Positions 56,936-64,000 of a stretch of DNA of 64,000 nucleotides are shown here, piece after piece. Below the pieces are notes generated by a model. The model worked only from the letters and a program-made list of their open reading frames with translations. It made no database searches and had not been told where the DNA came from. Positions within the stretch are counted from its first letter, which is position 1. Each line of letters starts with the position of its first letter. Origin of the DNA: Planococcus citri (lineage: Eukaryota > Arthropoda > Insecta > Hemiptera > Pseudococcidae); assembly GCF_950023065.1 (NCBI RefSeq), contig NC_088680.1, positions 19,766,559-19,830,558 of the forward strand. Reading direction: 5' to 3'. A program made the position numbers and the translations under genes.

Positions 56936-59722
56936 AGATGTCTATTGTTTTGTTTTTTTTTTTTTAAATTTAAATATTCTGGCTTTTCTGTCATTTTATT
57001 TCTATTTTAAAATTGAATTGAAAAAAGCTTCCATGAAAGTAGACAATTCATTTTTTCTACCATTCCTGCAAAAACACGATCGGTTTTGAAGGAGAGAAGA
57101 TAGTTTTGAAATCTTTATCAGTCACACCCCTTCCTTAGGAACGTTGAAAAAATAGAGCTCTTAGCCTCATTTTTCTCAAGAGCTGTTCTTTTTTTGAAAT
57201 TAAAAAATTTAAAAAAAAATGTCAAATGAAAAGGAAAATTTCATGCTTTTCAATTTTTGTTCGCAGAATCCTCAATTAGGTATTTTCAACTTTTTTCCCC
57301 GCAAACAATAAATTTTTGAGAAATAGGCTTAGGCAGGTCTTTTTTTGTATTTCGTTCCTTGAGGGGAAGGGGGAAAGGGGGAAGCTAAATTGAATTTGCA
57401 AGTCCCCAATTTTCATACCCCCTCCCCCCACTGTGTTTTGAGAAAAAAAATCGAAGTAGGTACCTAAATTAACTTTTTTATTGTTTAAAAAACATTTTGG
57501 GAAATATAAAAAAGTAACTTTCGTTTTTTTGAACCATTTTTGAAATAGAAAATTTTGATCACTTTTTTTGCGCTTCGAGTAATAATGTTCCATAGTTCAA
57601 AAAATTCAATGTAGTAACCTTGATAGATTTTGTATTTGGATAATTTTGACCTTAAAAAAAATCAAAATTTTTCAAAAAAGTTACCAAAATATTTTATTTT
57701 TTTATATTTTTCAAATTCTTTCATTTTTTTTAGTTTTTATGACAATTTTTCGATATTTTCAAACTTTTATTTGAAGGGACTGTGCCTTGTGGCCCTCCCA
57801 CAAAAAACTCTGGACCTATTTCAAGTCTGAAATAAATTATGTACTACAAACATTATTTTGAATTAATTTACTTGTACGTTTTGATAGATACGTTGTTAGT
57901 TTTTACCATTTTCAGCCAGTTGAACCTTTGATAAAGTAATTAGAGGAGTTGCATACTCCTATTTGCGTTGTTAATGCGTCTTAAGACTTCGATATATTCA
58001 CACGATTAACCGCTTGATATACACATCGAAGTAATCTTAATTCTTCCAAGTATCATTTATTTAAGATGATCTTCAACTTAGCGTACTTAATGGCTTAAAT
58101 CGAGTCGAGAAATCGTACCAGTAAAAAGGGCGGTGCTTTATTTAAATCTATGTGCATTCTCCTATAGATACTATGTAAACGTGCATATAGATAGATACAT
58201 AATTACATATGAACGGTATGCGTGAAAAACCAATACATACGAATTCAATTACCGCGAATACAGGTTAATAATGCAGAAAGGTAATATCGAAAGGTTAAAG
58301 ACCCATAGACGGTAACAACACGTACGTCGACTAAAATGTGACAGTTGTTTAAATCGATACCATTTTACTATATACTGAAATGTGTGTACTATTCTGGTAA
58401 TTCCACAATCTGATTTATGCACTCACACCTAAACAATGAATTGGACGGATTTTGCCATTGCCATGAACCTAAATGATTCGATCAGATCGTCAAAAACGAG
58501 GTACTTTTATTCCCCTCCCCCACCACACCTATTATATGTAGATAATTTGTTTTCGTTCACGAGTTGAAATTTCCTTTAAGTAATGGTTTATAGGATACAG
58601 GAAATACTTTTAAAATGAAGATCGAGCCTATAAAAAAGCGACAGGACGAGACGTATAAAGAGTAAAGTTGAAGCTAAGGTACATTGTAGATAAGCATGGG
58701 GCGAACATTAGAACATTGTCAAAATCACCATCGGCATCAGCAGTGGCGGTGGCGGAGGCGGCACATGTGAAAGAACTTCTCTCGCCCAAACGTTTTTAGG
58801 TGAAAGGGTAAACGGTTATGGCAAAAGTTAAATAAGATTAACAATATCGAGAAACGCCCGCCACAAATCCAATTTATAATCGAACCGATGCTATGAAATT
58901 TTCCTCCGCACAGATATGATCAAATATCGTCGTCGTTGTCGTCGTACCCTGTGCTACATAACTGCTATACCTACCTGCTAGTACGTTTTTACCTGCCAAC
59001 CATTCTTTGGACTTATACAACCCTATTGATAGAGGATTTATTCTTATATATCCGTAGGTATATCGTAAAAGCGTTATGTAGCTGTGAATTTTAGACATAC
59101 GTCGAAAGCTTTATGGAAATATTCGCCTTAAAACGAACTCCCCATACTCGGTTATCATCGATAAATTTCTCAAATACGGTTTGGGTAAAATCTGCGAGAA
59201 AATTTACTGATAAATTCGCTCTCAATTTTTTCCTCTACGACCAATTGATTTTTATAGCAGAGTTTTTTCCTCTTCGTTTTTTAATTCGAGAAAAAATATC
59301 AATTTTTATAGTATAAGGTTTCTCAGAATGAAGGGGGCGGGGGGGGGGGAGAGATTCGCTTCAGGCGAAATTTTTTTCTAGTTGACTCGAGTTGTTTAGG
59401 TATACTTACCTAGATGTGTACTTCGTATTTATGAGTTTTTCTCGTTAACAGCTTCGTTCTTGCAAAACTTCGTGATAAGTTGAAATGTTTAACGGTGAAA
59501 TTTTCTATCAAAAGTTTTACGTGCATTTTTCCAATTTAACGTATGGTTGTTGAGATGTTCGAGAGTTAGTTATAACGTCTCGTCGCATGTTTCGATGCTT
59601 CCAAAGTATTCCTACCGGTGGTTTAATTGACGCTGTACCAAGTTATATTCTAGTTAGAAGGATTAGTGTGGTTGATGGATTTCTAATTTTTACGAGCGTG
59701 TAATTTGGAGTTTATTAAACAG
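56936..59722. other. Non-coding interval
   Basis: No confident exon or element. The left part (56.9-57.8 kb) is AT-rich; the right part looks single-copy and non-coding. A short GGCGGTGGCGGAGGCGG patch lies near 58745. Confidence 0.45.
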
Positions 59723-60135
59723 AACTTGGTACATTCTGAAAAGAAAACGATAAATCTGAAAGGAATTTTTTGGTGTGGTCGAAATATAAAGATGGTCCTC
59801 CGGGCCGGATTCGAATTTCTGACCTGTGGATATTCATGTGGACGATACAGCTTATATTATTTGAACAGTTTTGGATGATTTTTACAATAAACGATGAAGA
59901 AACACGTTTCACGTGGATTCTGGATAAACTGAATATGGTCCTCCGAGTCGGATTTTTTTTCCAACTTGGATTTTTGAACGATTTTTAACTATTTTTCTTG
60001 ATATATGATGAAAATGTATTCAAATTTCGATAAATTTTCAAATAATTTTGAGAAATGTTTGAAATTTGTATGATTTTTTTGAACGATTTTTCAGAGATTT
60101 TAATTTTAAGAGGATTTTCTAATTTTTGAATAAAT
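59723..60135 (+). repeat. Dispersed repeat family Q, copy 2
   Basis: Same orientation and full-length alignment with 37760-38170, including AACTTGGTACATTCTG, GGTCCTCCGGGCCGGATTCG and CATGTGGACGATAC. The second internal block TGGTCCTCCGAGTCGGATTTTTT is a partial repeat of the first. There are no flanking duplications I can see. Confidence 0.7.
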
Positions 60136-60138
60136 TAA

Positions 60139-61785
60139 TTTTGAGATTTTACGGATTTTTTACTATGTAGGTAGGTATCTTTGAAATTGTTGACTCATTT
60201 TTTTAAAGACAACTGCGTCATTCCATCAGATTACGAGTGTAATGAAAAACAGCTCGATTTGAAAATTTTTTAATAAGATTTCACGGTTAAATAATTCGAT
60301 ACGATTCCCGAGACTTTGTTTCCGCCAAAACCAAACACAATGATTTAATTGTAAAAGGTGACGTCTCCCGTCGTAAACTTTTTTTCGCTGCGAGAAAAAA
60401 AGAAGAGAGAAAAAGTTGACGTTTTTCTACCCTGGCTTTTGAAGGTATATACTAAGTTGATATTTAATTTTCGTATTATATCTAAAACACAAAAGGGGAA
60501 AAAATTAATAAATAAACTTTCATTTGTTTAAAACTCTTAAAATGAATGTTTGAAGTGTTACGACGACGATCTTCCCCTCCTCCCTCTGCTTTCTTGTAGG
60601 TATTCCGAACCCGAGTATTTGTTTTTTCGCTTTTGTTTTCGCTGCTCGCACGTATTTACTCGAACGGAAGCCATTTTTTTCCCTCGTGCGCCAGGAAGTA
60701 AAAATCTCACTTATTACATTCTTCTTGTCTTTTTGGCTCGCGAATAATATTATAATCGGATATTAATATAATGATGAAATTAAATTTATACGCCCGACTG
60801 CCCCTTGATGTTTTTGTGATAAGGTAAGCGTAGGCTAACCGAAGAAGCTTCCTTATTGTAATATTTATACGAGTAAACATTTCGCAAATAAGATAATGAA
60901 ATACGTAAGAGCTGACGAAACAAAAATTCTCAAAATTTTATGATTGGATGTTGTTTCTTGGTTTTTAACCCACTTGCTTCCACGTGTTGCTTATTATCTA
61001 GAAGGAAAATTTTATTCGTGAGTCAGAAACAATAAAAAATCAAATTACTTTTTCCAGCTTGGATTATTTGGAGACGAGCGAGAGTACGATTCGTGTAGCA
61101 AATTTCGAATTTTAATATATAGATTTTAATAAAAATTTTCCTCCAAATAATAGGTAAGTTGGAAGATTTTTTTTTCATTGTGGAAAAATACATTTTGTTA
61201 TCGAGAAAGATTGTGCAGTGATGCATGTTGTGATGGAAAATTTTTGAAGCGGGATAAAGAATGAAAATTTTCAATAATGCTTACGTAAATCATAAAATAA
61301 CAACGTGTACCAATTTTGACATTGAAAATACCCTCAAACTTTATTTTTTGAACTTATTCTTTTTTCAAAGTTCGAGCTTTCGGGAGAGAGTTTTGTGGTT
61401 TTCAATTATTTATTTCTCGAGTGTATTAAAATAACCGCGAAAATGTTACTTGACAACGTCTCGTCGACGTTCCAGATTTCGTTACTATTGTGTTAATCTT
61501 AAAAATATACTTTCTTTTAGAAGGAAATTTCAAAATTTGGTCATGTAGGTATATGAACGAAAATTTCCGAAAAGAACAAGAAAGTGAATATTGCCAACTA
61601 TTTATTTTTCTCAATTCTAATTATGGTCTATTATAAATAAAATGAATCACTTTTGCATTCAATTTTTTTTTTGAATTTTTAAAAAGTACCTGCAAATATA
61701 TAGTTAGAACTTTAAGTAATGACCAAGTGAGCTTAAATGAACTTGCAAAAAATGAAATTTTACTAACCTTACAAGGGAATCTTTT
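60139..61785. other. Non-coding interval
   Basis: 60560-60592 has a long pyrimidine tract ending TTTCTTGTAG|GTATTC, an acceptor-like site without a supported exon. Nothing else was recognised. Confidence 0.4.
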
Positions 61786-61789
61786 AAGG

Positions 61790-63065
61790 TGTCACCCTTC
61801 GATTTGAACAGGACTATGATTTTTGGAGAGAGCATGGTCTAAAACCCCCAAAACCAAATTTCCAGCTCCACCCACTCATTATTCGATTTTTGACGAACTT
61901 TTAAAAATTCAAAATTGACTGTTATTGGTGATTTGTGCTTTTTTAAAAAAAAGTACATACTTGATCAGTAAAATTGATCAAAATAAGTCCTAAAACTGAT
62001 ATTAATTCCCCAAATCCAAATTTCACCATTTCCAGTCATTCTGAAACCTCCAGCGCGATTTTTAAATTTCTCCAGAATTTTGAATTTGCTCCAGAAAGCG
62101 TGAATATGAAGTTGGGCAGCTAAAAATCGAGTTATGTATTATACTCGACATGTTTAACGAGTTTATCCAAATTTGAGCCGATTTTGAGAGTGACACTTCA
62201 AAAGTGGTTTTTTGACCAGCTTTTTTCAAAATTAAAAAATTCAAAAAATCAAAAGTTTCCCGTTTGTGTGGAAATTTTTGAAATTCACGCGAATCGCTAT
62301 ATTTTGTCCAAAATTAACCCCCCAAATCTAAATTTAACAATTTCCAGGCATTCCGGAGCCTCCAGCGCGATTTTTCAATTTCTCCAGAATTTTGAATTTG
62401 CTCCAGAAGGCGTGAATATGAAGTTGGGCAGCTAAAAATCGAGTTATGTATTATACTCGACATGTTTAACGAGTTTATCCAAATTTGAGCCGATTTTGAG
62501 AGTGACACCTCAAAAGTGGTTTTTTGACCAGCTTTTTTCAAAATTAAAAAATCAAAAGTTTCCCATTTGCGTGGAAATTTTCAAAATTTGCGCAAATCAC
62601 CATAATTATTTTGTCTATAACTAACCTCCCAAATCAAAATTTCACAATTTCCAGCCATTGAGGAGCCTCCAGCGCGATTTTCAATTTTTCCAGAATTTTG
62701 AATATGCTCAAGCTAGCAAGGGTGAGTATGAAGTTGGGCAGCTAAGAATCGAGTTGTATACTACACTCGACCTGTTCTACGAGCTTATCTACATTTGAGC
62801 CGATTTTGAGAGTGACACTTCAAAGGTGGTTTCTGACCAGCGGTTTTCATAATAAAAATATCCAAAAAATCAAAAGTTTCCAAATGGCGACGAAATTTTC
62901 GAAATTGGCACGAATCGCTGTATCAAGTTCAGAATTACCACCCCTCCCTCCCTCCCTCCCTCCCTCCCTCCCTCCTCCCTCCCAGTCCAAATCTCGCTGC
63001 TTTCGAGCTGTTTTTGGAGCCTCAAGCGCGATTTTCTGGATTTTTGTAAAATCTCAACTCACGAA
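61790..63065 (+). repeat. Dispersed repeat family P: ~310-bp tandem array, about 3.5 units
   Basis: Landmark 'cctccagcgcgatttt' lies near 62049, 62361 and 62669, with a variant near 63020. 'gagccgattttgagagtgacac' lies near 62177, 62488 and 62797. The period is 308-312 bp and the first two full units are highly similar. The unit includes 'gaagttgggcagctaa.aatcgagtt' and 'tttttgaccagc'. A leader (61790-61990) matches the leader of the copy at 36635. Confidence 0.85.
62938..62982. repeat. (CCCT)n microsatellite
   Basis: About ten CCCT/CCTC units, expanded from the C-rich 'accccccaaatc' position of the last family P unit. Confidence 0.9.
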
Positions 63066-63069
63066 ATAA

Positions 63070-64000
63070 AAATTTCAAAAACAAAATTCAAAAGAAACCC
63101 CCTGAAAAACTAAGAAAATGGCGGGGAAAAATTTCAAAAAAATCACTGTGTGTACCCCTATAATTATGATGTAGGTACACAATCTGTGAAAATTTCAAAA
63201 TTTTTCGTCAACCCCCCCTCCGAGAAATAAATCTTTGAATTTTTGATGTTTAGGGGGCAGTTTCTCCAAAAGGAGAGGGTGGTGGGAGATCAAAAATTTG
63301 TATGGAGAGTTTTTACATCAAGGATGACTTTTTGGACCACTTTCGATCCATTATGGATCAATGGCCATTTCACCCATCTTATAGGGGGAGACCCTTTATT
63401 CGAGATTTTCTCAAAAAAATTGGAAGTCGGTTCGATTGAACAATTTTATAGAAAATGTCGAAAATGAGCTCCTGAATTTTTAAAGTAAAATTTTAATCAA
63501 GATTATTATCTTTGTGAAAAAATTTGAAAAATCTATTAAATTAATATGGGTTTTTGATTTTGGAAAAATTGTTTTTTGAGATTGGATGTAGAAAAGATTG
63601 GCAAAAAAACTGTAATTTCGAAAATGAATTGAATTGTACCTAATTTTGAGTTGAAAATGATTTTTATTTTGGATGAAATGAGAATTTTAACGACTGATGA
63701 AAGTGAAAAAATTCTGATGATACATTTTGCTTTTTAGATTTTGAGTTTGTATTCAACTTTCAAACCCAAATTTTTCTGAAATTTCTAAAATTTCAAAACA
63801 GCCTAGACTCGAATCATTTTCAACTTCACTTTAAAGAGATTTTCAGTTTTCAAACAGAGGATTGGGTAACCTATTTTCTTTAGAAATAATATCAATCCGA
63901 TTTTCTTACGAAAATTTAAAAAAAATTCATCTTTTTAATTACCTTCTGGTGGAAAATGGTCAATATTTTTTTTGTAACCTTTGAAGAAGTAACCCCATCA
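63070..64000. other. AT-rich non-coding right edge
   Basis: No exon, element end or periodicity recognised. The 74-codon frame at 63243-63467 lacks motifs. Confidence 0.4.

Noticed and set aside
59800..59835. tRNA B-box-like word GGATTCGAATTTC in family Q, suggesting a SINE
   Set aside because: It has an extra base relative to the B-box consensus, there is no A box at the right distance, and no tail.
60560..60600. Strong pyrimidine tract TTTCTTGTAG|GTATTC as another ratchet site
   Set aside because: GTATTC is a poor donor and no exon frame follows; left as an acceptor-like site only.
1..64000. CRISPR arrays, operons, prophage, tRNA or rRNA genes
   Set aside because: The window is eukaryotic; tandem arrays have no spacer structure, and no tRNA cloverleaf or rRNA core was found.

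Overview
The window is AT-rich metazoan DNA with spliced genes, polyadenylation signals, non-LTR retrotransposons and hAT-type DNA transposons. It is most likely from an insect. The abundant TAGGTA/TACCTA motifs and the DUF1091-type secreted protein fit an insect, and a hemipteran is possible, but the order cannot be fixed from sequence alone. I see no bacterial, viral, tRNA, rRNA or CRISPR features.

Layout. 38-900 (+) is the only complete gene I can support: four exons and three short phase-0 introns, encoding a 200-residue secreted DUF1091-like protein. 1.2-3.0 kb is a 262-bp tandem repeat split by a hAT-type MITE. 3.9-6.1 kb holds weak hints of minus-strand exons and a second, GC-rich hAT MITE. 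7.57 kb has a recursive-splice-like junction. 10.96-11.33 kb is a CpG-rich segment ending in a strong splice donor, read as the non-coding first exon of a plus-strand gene. No convincing coding exon follows to the right edge. A 56-nt candidate exon with a recursive-splice signature lies at 38.7 kb on the same strand, so most of the window is probably long intron plus intergenic DNA.

Mobile and repeated DNA fills much of that space. It includes a degenerate 108-bp array holding a LINE 3' stub (15.6-17.5 kb), a 5'-truncated Jockey-type RT with a target duplication and a nested MITE (21.3-22.8 kb), and a 1.85-kb hAT-type element (26.2-28.1 kb). An 18-bp minisatellite lies at 34.5-35.7 kb and two dispersed repeat families at 36.6-38.2 and 59.7-63.1 kb. 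A second RT, open in frame but split by a foldback element, lies at 44.5-47.0 kb. An RNase H LINE fragment inserted in an inverted repeat lies at 55.9-56.8 kb.

The retrotransposon proteins served element mobility and are all truncated or interrupted here. Apart from the DUF1091-like gene, no intact host coding sequence can be claimed. Several nested insertions preserve target duplications and give a relative order of events.
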